Below are positions 16,613 through 23,161 of a stretch of DNA of 64,000 nt, one piece after another. The stretch is from DATHXC01 sp035459965 (GTDB lineage Bacteria > Pseudomonadota > Gammaproteobacteria > Burkholderiales > Methylophilaceae). The notes beneath the pieces are model-generated. The model did not search any database, was not told the DNA's origin, and saw nothing but the letters and a program-made list of their open reading frames with translations. The stretch is from the NCBI GenBank assembly GCA_035459965.1, contig DATHXC010000005.1, positions 62,001 through 126,000 of the forward strand. Reading direction: 5' to 3'. Positions within the stretch are counted from its first letter, which is position 1. The number at the start of each line of letters is the position of its first letter. The translations under genes were made by a program, and so were the position numbers.

Positions 16613-17026
16613 TCAAGCAGCAACAGCAACAATTACTAAACTATTTTCTTCCATATCGCCCGAAGCCTCATTGGGCAAGGGTATGCCGCAGGCTAGATCA
16701 TTTAGAAAGCCAAGGACGTCACGATGCGCCATCGTCAGCCGTAGATTGTAGGTTTTATCTGTTATTCCACACATCTTGGCTTTCTGCACTATGGTTGCTG
16801 TCACCGTGTAGCACTTCATGACCACATCCTTACGCTCTGGTATCAATGCACACACTGCACGGTCGACGTCATAACATGATGACTCCATGGCCGGCGTCCA
16901 AAAACCACCGCTTGAGGGACCTAAATCAAAGCTGCACTTCTTAGGCCAGCCCAGCCCATTATCTTCACGCTTCGCCCTGTACGCTGCCCAAAGATTCAAT
17001 TGATTCACCACGTATGTATCTAACAT
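16613..17026 (-). CDS. Probable late-gene regulator (Q antiterminator-like)
   Basis: A 137-residue protein with RAVCALIPERKDVVMKCYTV and DKTYNLRLTMAHRDVLGFLN. This arrangement resembles phage antitermination Q-type regulators and sigma-like helix-turn-helix folds. The first 45 residues start LDTYVVNQLNLWAAYRAKRE. AGGGGTG precedes the ATG. It is the last gene before the late terminator and the terminase genes, the position of lambda Q. Family membership is suggested by motif character and place only. Confidence 0.6.
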   Translation of the reverse strand: MLDTYVVNQLNLWAAYRAKREDNGLGWPKKCSFDLGPSSGGFWTPAMESSCYDVDRAVCALIPERKDVVMKCYTVTATIVQKAKMCGITDKTYNLRLTMAHRDVLGFLNDLACGIPLPNEASGDMEENSLVIVAVAA

Positions 17027-17100
17027 TAAAGCACCCCTAATTTATTATTGATTCGCGCCGGCCGCCGCGCCCCATGACACACCCACAAACTACAAAACCA

Positions 17101-17289
17101 TTACTTTTCTTTTGATGAGGACTTAAACACTTGCGGGGTAATCCACACGCCAGCTTTTTCTGGCAGGTACCGCTTCGATTGAACTGCGCATAGGTTTCCG
17201 GTCACTCGGTACTGCATGTCGCCCTGGTGATTGAATAAATCATGCATCGCCTTCAGGAAATCGAATGCTTGCTGCTCACTTTCTTGCAT
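17101..17289 (-). CDS. Hypothetical phage protein, 62 aa
   Basis: Start MQESEQQAFDFLKAMHDLFN is taken because AGGA lies six to seven bases before it. An ATG nine codons earlier exists but lacks such a site. The gene overlaps the end of the replication gene by 14 bases and ends KSSSKEK. It has an acidic helical N-terminus and a polar C-terminus. Function unknown. Confidence 0.55.
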   Translation of the reverse strand: MQESEQQAFDFLKAMHDLFNHQGDMQYRVTGNLCAVQSKRYLPEKAGVWITPQVFKSSSKEK

Positions 17290-18205
17290 CGAAATCCTGA
17301 TTGGCTTTCCGCACATCTTCCTTGGTCACTCCAGCCTCTTTGTAGACCCGCACTTTGAAATAGGGAAACTGCTCATCAGGTAGCTTAGTGATGCCCAGCT
17401 CCACCGCCTTTGCCTCAATCCCGCTATTGGAAATAAACCATGGCTTGGTATTGCTGGAGCCTTGTGCTGCTCCCTCGAAAATCTCATCGCCCCATCGCCC
17501 TTGGCTCAGATACGTCGATGGTGCAGGGTCAAAGCCGTCCAGCCATTGCTTGGTTTTGCTGATAGCCTTCAGGTGTTCCATGATGCGATCGGCTATGCCG
17601 TCCAGCTTCTTTGCCCGCCATTTCTTCTCGCAGGATGCCTTGGCAACCTTCCGGGGCGATTTAGGCCATAGCATCCAGAACTCTTCGAACCGACTGGCAC
17701 TAGACCGCACCATGGTTTTGTTCTTTTCTGTTCCTGCTCCTGTTTCTGCTCCTGGCTTCGAAGGGGCTTCGAAGGGGCTTGAAGATTCTTCGGGCGAAAT
17801 CAGGCTGAATGCATGCAGGTATTTATCGAAGAATGCCGATTTAATGCGGGTTTCAGAGAGTGCGTCGTACTGCTTGCGTATGTCTTTGACTCGGTTATCT
17901 GTAGGCTTTAATGACTCGCCTATCTGGAATTTAGCCATCTCATGCACAAACACCATTTCGCTATCATCATCATAGGTACAAAACCCCTCTTCGGAGAGCC
18001 TTGCAAGCCCCTTAGAAGCCCCTTCATGCGTTAAGCCTGTATCAATGGTGATGTACCCGATCGGCAAAAAGAAAACGCCGATCATATTGGCGTGCGAGCA
18101 GGTCATCAGGTACATGGCGACAATCTGCGTCTCCATGTCGCGCCGGATATTTTTACCCGTCCTGCCCGTCCAAAACGACCCCGAAACCTTGGAATAATCC
18201 CGCAT
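17276..18205 (-). CDS. Phage replication initiator / helicase loader-type protein
   Basis: A 309-residue protein. The N-terminal 120 residues resemble a winged-helix domain found in phage replisome organisers (MIGVFFLPIGYITIDTGLTH, LARLSEEGFCTYDDDSEMVF). A linker rich in Ser, Pro, Glu and Gly covers residues about 140-165, and the C-terminal part (FEEFWMLWPKSPRKVAKASC, WLDGFDPAPSTYLSQGRW) is the module common to many phage O-like or DnaC-loading proteins. The DNA encoding the linker contains out-of-phase repeats that may be the origin. A GGGGAAG site precedes the start. Confidence 0.75.
   Translation of the reverse strand: MRDYSKVSGSFWTGRTGKNIRRDMETQIVAMYLMTCSHANMIGVFFLPIGYITIDTGLTHEGASKGLARLSEEGFCTYDDDSEMVFVHEMAKFQIGESLKPTDNRVKDIRKQYDALSETRIKSAFFDKYLHAFSLISPEESSSPFEAPSKPGAETGAGTEKNKTMVRSSASRFEEFWMLWPKSPRKVAKASCEKKWRAKKLDGIADRIMEHLKAISKTKQWLDGFDPAPSTYLSQGRWGDEIFEGAAQGSSNTKPWFISNSGIEAKAVELGITKLPDEQFPYFKVRVYKEAGVTKEDVRKANQDFDARK
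17725..17784. repeat. Direct repeats inside the replication gene, candidate phage origin
   Basis: GCTTCGAAGGG occurs twice in tandem from 17755 with a third partial copy (GCTTGAAG), period 11. Next to it TTCCTGCTCCTG/TTTCTGCTCCTG repeats with period 12. A period of 11 is not a multiple of three, so the first set is conserved as DNA, not as protein repeat. The lambda origin likewise lies as iterons within O. Confidence 0.5.
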
Positions 18206-18243
18206 TTAAATACTTCCCCGTAAACAGCTATTCATAAATAATG

Positions 18244-18645
18244 TTAAAGCGACGCTTCAAGCCATGCATGCGCACCGCTGGGCGATGCCCTGGGCGACTT
18301 GCGCAATGGCACCGGATTCCAATTACTCGGTCGATCCAACAGCTCCACAACGCGACCGCCCGGCATTACCTGGTGCCCACTGGAATATCCCGTCAGCGGA
18401 AATTGCTTCATGAGTCCGCTGTTATCAGTGACAAATTGCAAATCCAGTGCAGGCACACCCTGGTATTTAATGCGTTTGATATCCCCACGCTCTTCGATTG
18501 AGCGCAGGTGCTTATTGATAGCCGTCAGATTGATACCAAGCTCTATGGCGAGGTCAGCTGCTGAATTCATGCCTGCAGCCACGCGATGCATAATCTGGGC
18601 TTGTATGACGCGCACGTCGTTGATACGGAAGCGTTTGCTTCTCAT
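18244..18645 (-). CDS. Hypothetical DNA-binding protein with winged-helix-like N-terminus
   Basis: A 133-residue basic protein. Residues about 10-55 (VRVIQAQIMHRVAAGMNSAA, GINLTAINKHLRSIEERGDI) have the helix-turn-helix and wing pattern of MarR/ArsR-like domains, followed by KRIKYQGVPALDLQFVTD. The C-terminus is proline-rich. The gene overlaps the methyltransferase upstream by four bases. It could be an early regulator or replication accessory, and the family is not identified. Confidence 0.6.
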   Translation of the reverse strand: MRSKRFRINDVRVIQAQIMHRVAAGMNSAADLAIELGINLTAINKHLRSIEERGDIKRIKYQGVPALDLQFVTDNSGLMKQFPLTGYSSGHQVMPGGRVVELLDRPSNWNPVPLRKSPRASPSGAHAWLEASL

Positions 18646-19253
18646 GCAAACATCCTATCTTGTGCATGCGAAGCTTTGATGCGAGCGCACGCAGAAAGGA
18701 AGTAAACCGGGTCTATTTCACAACCAGCAAATTCGAAACCGAGGTTATTGCACGCAATGGCATGACTACCACTGCCGAGGTGGGTGTCTAGAATCTTTTG
18801 TCCAGCAGTTGCGTACCGACTGAGCAGCTCTTCATAGAGCTTCACTGGCTTTTGATTAGGATGGCATCGCTCAATATCACGGCCGGTTGCCCCAAAATAA
18901 GGTAGGTCAATCAAATCTGAATGACGATCACGAAAGGATGTCCAGGCCAATTCTATACGTGCATAAGTTTTAACTGGCTGATGCTTATCCCATACCAGCA
19001 TGCATTTCGTATCACGCAAATCATCAAGGAAATAATTTCCGCCCCATACAATCTGATGCTTTGAAACCCGCATTAACTGTTCAAAATATGCGGGCGAAGG
19101 CCGAAGGTCATTGAAAGCAATATCGCCATATTTTTTCAGGCGAGATGTAAATGAATTACCAGAATTCCAGCTATAGGGGGGATCCACAATGGCAAGGTCG
19201 AAAGCCAAATCTGGGAGGGAAGCCATATAATCCATGCAATCGACATTAAGCAT
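18642..19253 (-). CDS. DNA adenine/cytosine-N methyltransferase (phage orphan)
   Basis: A 203-residue enzyme with the catalytic motif DPPY at residues 24-27 and, further on, the SAM-binding DTHLGSGSHAIACNNLGF. Having the DPPY motif before the glycine-rich motif gives the beta-class order. HPNQKPVKLYEELLSRY is the typical segment between them. It probably methylates N6 of adenine or N4 of cytosine. No restriction partner lies nearby, so self-protection or regulation is likely. It is shorter than most family members because the target domain between the motifs is small. Confidence 0.9.
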   Translation of the reverse strand: MLNVDCMDYMASLPDLAFDLAIVDPPYSWNSGNSFTSRLKKYGDIAFNDLRPSPAYFEQLMRVSKHQIVWGGNYFLDDLRDTKCMLVWDKHQPVKTYARIELAWTSFRDRHSDLIDLPYFGATGRDIERCHPNQKPVKLYEELLSRYATAGQKILDTHLGSGSHAIACNNLGFEFAGCEIDPVYFLSACARIKASHAQDRMFA

Positions 19254-19285
19254 GGTCGCCCCCCCAAATTACTGGGTCTATGGCA

Positions 19286-19576
19286 TCAACCATTGGCATG
19301 TGCCACCTTGTTTTGTGGTGGACGTAACGGCTGGGACTGCTCCCAGGCCATATACGGCTCGCGTATCTCGCGGTTGAAGGTCGCAATGGCATCACCGTTA
19401 AACATGAGGTCACGGCGCGAACGGATGCCGCACAGACGGCGAATGAACATAGCGGCGCCTTCGGCCGTGGATACGTCCATATTCACGTAATTCTTGAAGT
19501 GCAATTTAAGCCACTCCCTGAATACCGGATCGTCACACCAGAGTACGGATAGCAAAGCCAAACCTCGCATTTTCAT
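19286..19576 (-). CDS. Hypothetical phage protein, 96 aa
   Basis: An excellent ribosome site (AGGAGG, five bases before ATG) supports translation. The protein begins MKMRGLALLSVLWCDDPVFR and contains FIRRLCGIRSRRDLMFNGDA, with an arginine-rich middle. It lies between the CII-like gene and the methyltransferase in the leftward early operon. No known family recognised. Confidence 0.7.
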   Translation of the reverse strand: MKMRGLALLSVLWCDDPVFREWLKLHFKNYVNMDVSTAEGAAMFIRRLCGIRSRRDLMFNGDAIATFNREIREPYMAWEQSQPLRPPQNKVAHANG

Positions 19577-19594
19577 GATTACCTCCTATTGAAG

Positions 19595-20038
19595 TCATCC
19601 TTTAACCCTCTCGATTTCAGCCAGGAACGCCAGCAGCTTGCCGATCGCCTGGAACATGGCCGCCTTGATCTCGCGGTATTCACCATCGTTGATATTTCCA
19701 TCGGCATACGCCTGGCGGAATGAGGCGGACACCTTGCCGATTTCCTCGGTCGCTTGCATGTAGGCATCCAGCAGGCCCATGTCGGATAAGTTGGGGATAT
19801 CTGGCAGCTTGATAGCCACGTGGTTGAGTTCGGCGCATTCCGCATGCAGCGTGCGAAAATCGCCGCTCATCGCCTGGATGCGCACCGACTCGACCAGCAG
19901 CGGTTTATGCGTGTCGTATTTCGGGTCCACTTTCTTATTGAGCACGTTCGCACTCATGTCCAGCCGCTGAGCTAATGCCGGCACACCACCTGGAAAATCA
20001 TGAGCAGTGAGATAAAGCGCATCAAGAACATCAAGCAT
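19595..20038 (-). CDS. CII-like regulatory protein (Phage_CP76 family)
   Basis: A 147-residue protein that fits the CII-like family found in P2/186 and many betaproteobacterial phages: DALYLTAHDFPGGVPALAQR, then LDMSANVLNKKVDP (helix-turn-helix, 'ANVLNKK' motif) and a helical C-terminal oligomerisation half. It should act in the lysogeny decision. An inverted repeat lies 20 bases upstream of the start. Confidence 0.8.
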   Translation of the reverse strand: MLDVLDALYLTAHDFPGGVPALAQRLDMSANVLNKKVDPKYDTHKPLLVESVRIQAMSGDFRTLHAECAELNHVAIKLPDIPNLSDMGLLDAYMQATEEIGKVSASFRQAYADGNINDGEYREIKAAMFQAIGKLLAFLAEIERVKG

Positions 20039-20057
20039 AAAAACACCCCGAAATATA

Positions 20058-20084
20058 CGGCTAATTTACTCAAAAATAGCCGTG
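20058..20084. promoter_or_regulatory. Inverted repeat upstream of the CII-like gene
   Basis: ACGGCTA and TAGCCGT form a perfect seven-base inverted repeat with a 13-base A/T-rich spacer. It may be an operator of the CII-like gene, or a weak terminator read rightward (GTTTTA follows). Confidence 0.45.
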
Positions 20085-20144
20085 TTTTATCAATTTAATC
20101 AAACACATAATGCAATCTCTTAATGTCGCAAAAGAGGTAGCAAA

Positions 20145-20528
20145 ATGTCATCCACAGTCAAACTTGCCAAAGGTGGCACGCACTTTTCTCTGACGTGCAA
20201 CCATTGCCAGCACGAACGCAAAGAGGTTGTTAATCCCGATCTGAATCCCCTGCCATACGCCTTCAATCCAAACTGCACCGCATGCAGCGAATCCCTTGAA
20301 CCGGATTTTTTGTTAATCAGTGAAGTCCAGGCCAGCTTTATCCGCGCCATGCGCAAGCAAAAAAATGCCGCCCAAAGCTTGGAAGCGATGGACGGCACGA
20401 GGCGAGGAGATAGAGCAGCAACGGATTCACCGTTATATCTCGCATATAGCCGTGCGAGCGCGGGCATTACGAAGGCTGCCCAAATACATCAGGGCGTAAT
20501 TCATACCGCGTTACCTGCCCATGAGTAG
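20145..20528 (+). CDS. Hypothetical zinc-finger-like protein, antisense to the leftward early transcript
   Basis: A 127-residue protein preceded by AGAGG at a proper distance. It has two Cys pairs, CNHC (residues about 18-21) and CTAC (about 44-47), suggesting a zinc-binding fold, followed by a helical Arg/Lys-rich part. It lies opposite the Cro to CII transcript and its 3' end overlaps the Cro-like gene. The opposite strand also has an open frame (115 aa), but that protein is arginine- and leucine-rich without a ribosome site, so this strand is preferred. Confidence 0.6.
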   Translation: MSSTVKLAKGGTHFSLTCNHCQHERKEVVNPDLNPLPYAFNPNCTACSESLEPDFLLISEVQASFIRAMRKQKNAAQSLEAMDGTRRGDRAATDSPLYLAYSRASAGITKAAQIHQGVIHTALPAHE

Positions 20529-20682
20529 CATTTTCAATATCTATGCAACGCTCGGCAGGTGCTTGTTTACTCATCCATTTATGTGCGGCTTGCGGGGTAA
20601 CGCCTATAACATTTGCAAGCTGAGTAATACCGCCCAGAATGCTGGCGGCTTTCTCAATCGGAGATAAATTTATGGTTTCCAT
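20467..20682 (-). CDS. Cro-like repressor (YdaS-type helix-turn-helix)
   Basis: A 71-residue protein from the ATG of METINLSPIEKAAS. ITQLANVIGVTPQAAHKWMS is a clear helix-turn-helix and PAERCIDIENATHGQVTRYE is the tail common to Cro/YdaS-type proteins. The predicted promoter's -10 ends only seven bases before this ATG, so the mRNA may be leaderless. This agrees with the absence of a Shine-Dalgarno. It is divergent from the repressor gene and shares its operator region. Confidence 0.8.
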   Translation of the reverse strand: METINLSPIEKAASILGGITQLANVIGVTPQAAHKWMSKQAPAERCIDIENATHGQVTRYELRPDVFGQPS

Positions 20683-20689
20683 GAAAGCA

Positions 20690-20739
20690 ATTAAACCACA
20701 GGTTGAATTTGTGGGCAAACTTATTTTAAACCCAGGGTT
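20690..20739 (-). promoter_or_regulatory. Leftward early promoter with two operators
   Basis: On the minus strand TTGCCC (20718-20713), 17 bases, TTTAAT (20695-20690). Operator AACCTGTGGTT (20704-20694) fills the spacer. A second, perfectly palindromic operator AACCCTGGGTT (20739-20729) lies 35 bp upstream. The same layout recurs at 21550-21599. Confidence 0.7.
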
Positions 20740-20744
20740 AGTTC

Positions 20745-20772
20745 TTGACGAAAGCGGGTTATGCGATATTCA
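20745..20772 (+). promoter_or_regulatory. Repressor maintenance promoter (PRM-like)
   Basis: TTGACG, 16 bases, TATTCA, starting transcription at about the repressor ATG (20777), so a leaderless message is possible as for lambda cI from PRM. The upstream operator is centred about 43-45 bases before the start, where an activating repressor dimer would sit. Confidence 0.45.
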
Positions 20773-20776
20773 GCAA

Positions 20777-21247
20777 ATGGATAAAACTATAGGAACAATT
20801 ATTAACAGGCAGCTGGCCTTGCTTAATAAAACCCAGACCTGGCTTGCAGAAGAGGTGCAGGTGTCGAACAACGCAGTTACAAAATGGATAAGATCAGGGA
20901 AAATATCCAGAGTTAACGCAAAGAAGACTGCGGCAGCACTGAAAATATCGGTGGATGAACTTTTAGGAAGCACTTCTGCCGAGAAAGATGATGACTATTC
21001 TTCTTTGGTACAGATTTATGAATCACTTAGTGATCAAGGCAAGAAAGCCTTATTAGCACACGCTGAATTCCTTCAAAGCCAAAATCAGAAAACAAATCCC
21101 ATTGATGCTCAAGGGGTAGATAGAGAAAGTTTGCAAGATACTGGACCTGCCGCCACTTCCAGGGCAGCACATAAAAATAAATTCACAGTGTCTGCTGAGG
21201 AAATTAATAATGGGGAAACTACAGGAAGTACCGCAATTAAGAAATAA
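20777..21247 (+). CDS. Phage repressor (CI-like, no S24 peptidase domain)
   Basis: Start MDKTIGTIINRQLALLNKTQ is chosen because it begins the helix-turn-helix domain and fits a leaderless transcript, giving 156 residues. Upstream ATGs would run into the operators. The domain LAEEVQVSNNAVTKWIRSGK is a clear HTH_3 fold. The C-terminal half is helical and then polar, with no Ala-Gly cleavage site or Ser/Lys dyad of LexA-like repressors. RecA-driven self-cleavage therefore seems unlikely, and induction may need an antirepressor. Confidence 0.8.
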   Translation: MDKTIGTIINRQLALLNKTQTWLAEEVQVSNNAVTKWIRSGKISRVNAKKTAAALKISVDELLGSTSAEKDDDYSSLVQIYESLSDQGKKALLAHAEFLQSQNQKTNPIDAQGVDRESLQDTGPAATSRAAHKNKFTVSAEEINNGETTGSTAIKK

Positions 21248-21458
21248 ACGCGTTATTGAATGCCTAGAAGATTTATTGAAGCAGGCCAATGAAGGTCATG
21301 TCCAAGGCATTTGTTTTATGGTAAAGCATGCACCATATCACCACAGCATCGGCATAATTGGTAGATACGAGGCAAATCCTTTATGTGCAATCCGAGTCGT
21401 GGATAAACTCAGCAAAGTCCTGGAACAAAGGGTTCGAGCCATGGAGTCCTGGGGATAA
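21210..21458 (+). CDS. Hypothetical protein co-transcribed with the repressor, 82 aa
   Basis: It begins inside the repressor gene (38-base overlap) behind GAGGAAAT. The protein is basic, with VIECLEDLLKQANEGHVQGI followed by KHAPYHHSIGIIGRY and a helical end. It is the only other gene of the repressor transcript, which then ends at a terminator, so it should be expressed in the lysogen. It could modulate the repressor or act in immunity (inference). No family recognised. Confidence 0.65.
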   Translation: MGKLQEVPQLRNKRVIECLEDLLKQANEGHVQGICFMVKHAPYHHSIGIIGRYEANPLCAIRVVDKLSKVLEQRVRAMESWG

Positions 21459-21492
21459 ATTCAGACAAAACTCTCTTACTTTAGTACGCCAT

Positions 21493-21518
21493 AAAACCGC
21501 TATTCAGCGGTTTTTTTT
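21493..21518 (+). terminator. Terminator of the repressor transcript
   Basis: AAAACCGC-TATTCA-GCGGTTTTTTTT, an eight-base stem and eight T residues, lies 35 bases after the stop of the repressor's partner gene. Confidence 0.9.
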
Positions 21519-21549
21519 CGAGCAAATCCATTCAATCCAATTTCAATTA

Positions 21550-21625
21550 AACCTTGGGTTTAAATAATTCTTGCTGTAATTTTCAACCTGTGGTTTACTT
21601 GCTCAACTTTCCGAACCACAAGGTT
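21550..21625 (+). promoter_or_regulatory. Rightward early promoter with two or three operators
   Basis: TTGCTG (21571-21576), 17 bases, TTTACT (21594-21599). Operators AACCTTGGGTT (21550-21560) and AACCTGTGGTT (21585-21595) are spaced 35 bp, exactly as in the leftward region, and about 20 bases around the second are nearly identical there. A third, AACCACAAGGTT, overlaps the ribosome site of the first gene (21614-21625) with a spacer one base longer. Confidence 0.7.
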
Positions 21626-21632
21626 ATGAAAA

Positions 21633-21815
21633 ATGAAATCCAGCAATTACACAGTAATCATTCCAGATACAGCCCAGCTAATTGAAGCAGCACGCATGGC
21701 AGTTGCTGAACATCTGCTGCTCATCACCAACGGCAGCAAGACGGTCCTTTCCCCAATGATGCTGCCAGGCTACCGCCGCATGAGCGTATCCGTGAAGCCG
21801 CAGGTGGCAGCATGA
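21633..21815 (+). CDS. First gene of the rightward early operon, 60 aa, unknown
   Basis: It begins MKSSNYTVIIPDTAQLIEAA and has AAGG nine bases upstream, inside the third operator. It may bind nucleic acid, being short and basic towards its end (SMMLPGYRRMSVSVKPQ without clear fold). Its stop overlaps the next start as ATGA. No family recognised. Confidence 0.65.
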   Translation: MKSSNYTVIIPDTAQLIEAARMAVAEHLLLITNGSKTVLSPMMLPGYRRMSVSVKPQVAA

Positions 21816-22012
21816 ACCAACAAGAATATTTTTCAGCACTTGATCTGGCGACTGAGGTTGTTAGTGCTTGCGCGGTCCTGGTAAAGCATCAAGTAATTGA
21901 TAACAGCCAGCAGGCCGAGTTTCTATCTAAATACCTTGCCGATCACCCAGCATTCAAAACCTCCTTGAATGAGCGTGTTGCGCAGATTATGAATAAGGCG
22001 GAGGCAGCATGA
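21812..22012 (+). CDS. Hypothetical early protein, 66 aa
   Basis: A helical protein beginning MNQQEYFSALDLATEVVSAC. It is ATGA-coupled on both sides. The upstream stretch GCAGGTGGCAGC could serve weakly for initiation, so coupling is the main support. Function unknown. Confidence 0.65.
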   Translation: MNQQEYFSALDLATEVVSACAVLVKHQVIDNSQQAEFLSKYLADHPAFKTSLNERVAQIMNKAEAA

Positions 22013-22197
22013 AGCTCAACCGCTGGGCACTCGCCCTACTCATCATTGTTCTATTCTTTGGCGCTCAAAGCCTGGTGCACGATTATCCGCCACCTGCAGC
22101 CGATGAAATCATCAAGCCACTACCCATTCCCCCTTTGTTCATCAGTTGCCCGATCGAGGGCATGTGCCGGCACGAATCCTACGTTTCGAAAGACTGA
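22009..22197 (+). CDS. Small membrane-anchored protein, 62 aa
   Basis: One N-terminal hydrophobic segment (WALALLIIVLFFGAQSLV) followed by a proline-rich stretch and PIEGMCRHESYVSKD. The topology is that of a small periplasm-facing membrane protein or an unprocessed signal anchor. Two cysteines lie in the C-terminal part. In an early phage operon, such proteins may act in exclusion, which is speculation. Confidence 0.65.
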   Translation: MKLNRWALALLIIVLFFGAQSLVHDYPPPAADEIIKPLPIPPLFISCPIEGMCRHESYVSKD

Positions 22198-22199
22198 GC

Positions 22200-22679
22200 A
22201 TGAAAATCCAACTTATCGCCCAGCGCCTGATCAATTGGGCAAAATCAAAAGAGCCGGATGTTGTCATCGGCGGACAAGACAGCCCCTATTTGCTGCGCTG
22301 GTTCCTTATCCCGCGCAATCGCTTTCTCAATGTGTATGTGCACCAGTTTTTGCGTAGCGATGATGACCGCGCATTGCATGACCATCCATGGGTAAATATG
22401 AGCGTGTTGCTCGATGGGCAATATATTGAACACCGCATTGCAGCTGGCGGCATTGAGACACGCAGACAAGCCAAAGCCGGTGATATCACGCTACGGCTTA
22501 CTGGCAAGATCGCCCACCGCATCGAACTGATCAACCGGCAATCATGCTGGACTCTATTTATCACCGGCCCGCGATACCGCCAGTGGGGTTTTCATTGCAC
22601 ACAGGCCGGATGGATCCACTGGAAGCTATTCACCGCTGCAGATGACCCTGGCGCAGTCGGCAAAGGCTGCGATCAATGA
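22200..22679 (+). CDS. Cupin-fold phage protein
   Basis: The start MKIQLIAQRLINWAKSKEPD directly follows the stop of the previous gene. The 159-residue protein has a cupin-like core: NVYVHQFLRSDDDRALHDHP (metal-binding His pair), a central turn with GIETRRQAKAGDITLRLTG, and later IAHRIEL with a further His. Similar small cupins are common in phages of Proteobacteria, with no assigned reaction. It may bind a metal ion. Confidence 0.7.
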   Translation: MKIQLIAQRLINWAKSKEPDVVIGGQDSPYLLRWFLIPRNRFLNVYVHQFLRSDDDRALHDHPWVNMSVLLDGQYIEHRIAAGGIETRRQAKAGDITLRLTGKIAHRIELINRQSCWTLFITGPRYRQWGFHCTQAGWIHWKLFTAADDPGAVGKGCDQ

Positions 22680-23161
22680 ACCGCCAATTACGCCGCCATG
22701 CCAATCGTGACGAACGCCGTGGCATCGATCGCACCAAGCGCATCGTACCGCTGCCCGCCCTGCTCGATGAATTCACCATCTTCGATATACCGCAGACCAT
22801 ACTTGACCGCATCCGCGCGGGCTACATAGAAGCAGCCAACAACCTGCCGATATTCCGCGATAACGAAGGCGCCTGGAATGCCGTATGCCCTGCCCTCAGT
22901 GGCTGGATTTTCACCTGGCAGCGCATCAGCAATGAGCTAAAGCTGGGTTTGATACTGGAACCATTGCGCCGCATCAATCGCAAGTTGGATTTAGGCATGC
23001 CCATCAGCGAGGCGCACGTGCAAGCCGCCCAGGAAGCCCTGGACAAAACACGCCAGGCATTCCGCGGCAACGATCGCAAAGAGATTACCAGCATCGCCAA
23101 AACCGCCCAGATCATCCTGTTAAACGGCACCGAGGAAAAACTCAATGATTCGCATATTTAA
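22676..23161 (+). CDS. Hypothetical phage protein, 161 aa
   Basis: A basic helical protein. The N-terminus (MNRQLRRHANRDERRGIDRT) is strongly positively charged, as in nucleic-acid-binding tails. The rest contains FDIPQTILDRIRAGYIEA and alternating amphipathic helices. ATGA-coupled to the cupin gene, and its 3' end overlaps the next gene by 17 bases. Not recognised. Confidence 0.7.
   Translation: MNRQLRRHANRDERRGIDRTKRIVPLPALLDEFTIFDIPQTILDRIRAGYIEAANNLPIFRDNEGAWNAVCPALSGWIFTWQRISNELKLGLILEPLRRINRKLDLGMPISEAHVQAAQEALDKTRQAFRGNDRKEITSIAKTAQIILLNGTEEKLNDSHI

Noticed and set aside
20120..20467. 115-aa frame on the minus strand after the Cro-like gene
   Set aside because: No ribosome site, and a composition poor for a real protein. 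The plus-strand gene with two Cys pairs and AGAGG is favoured.
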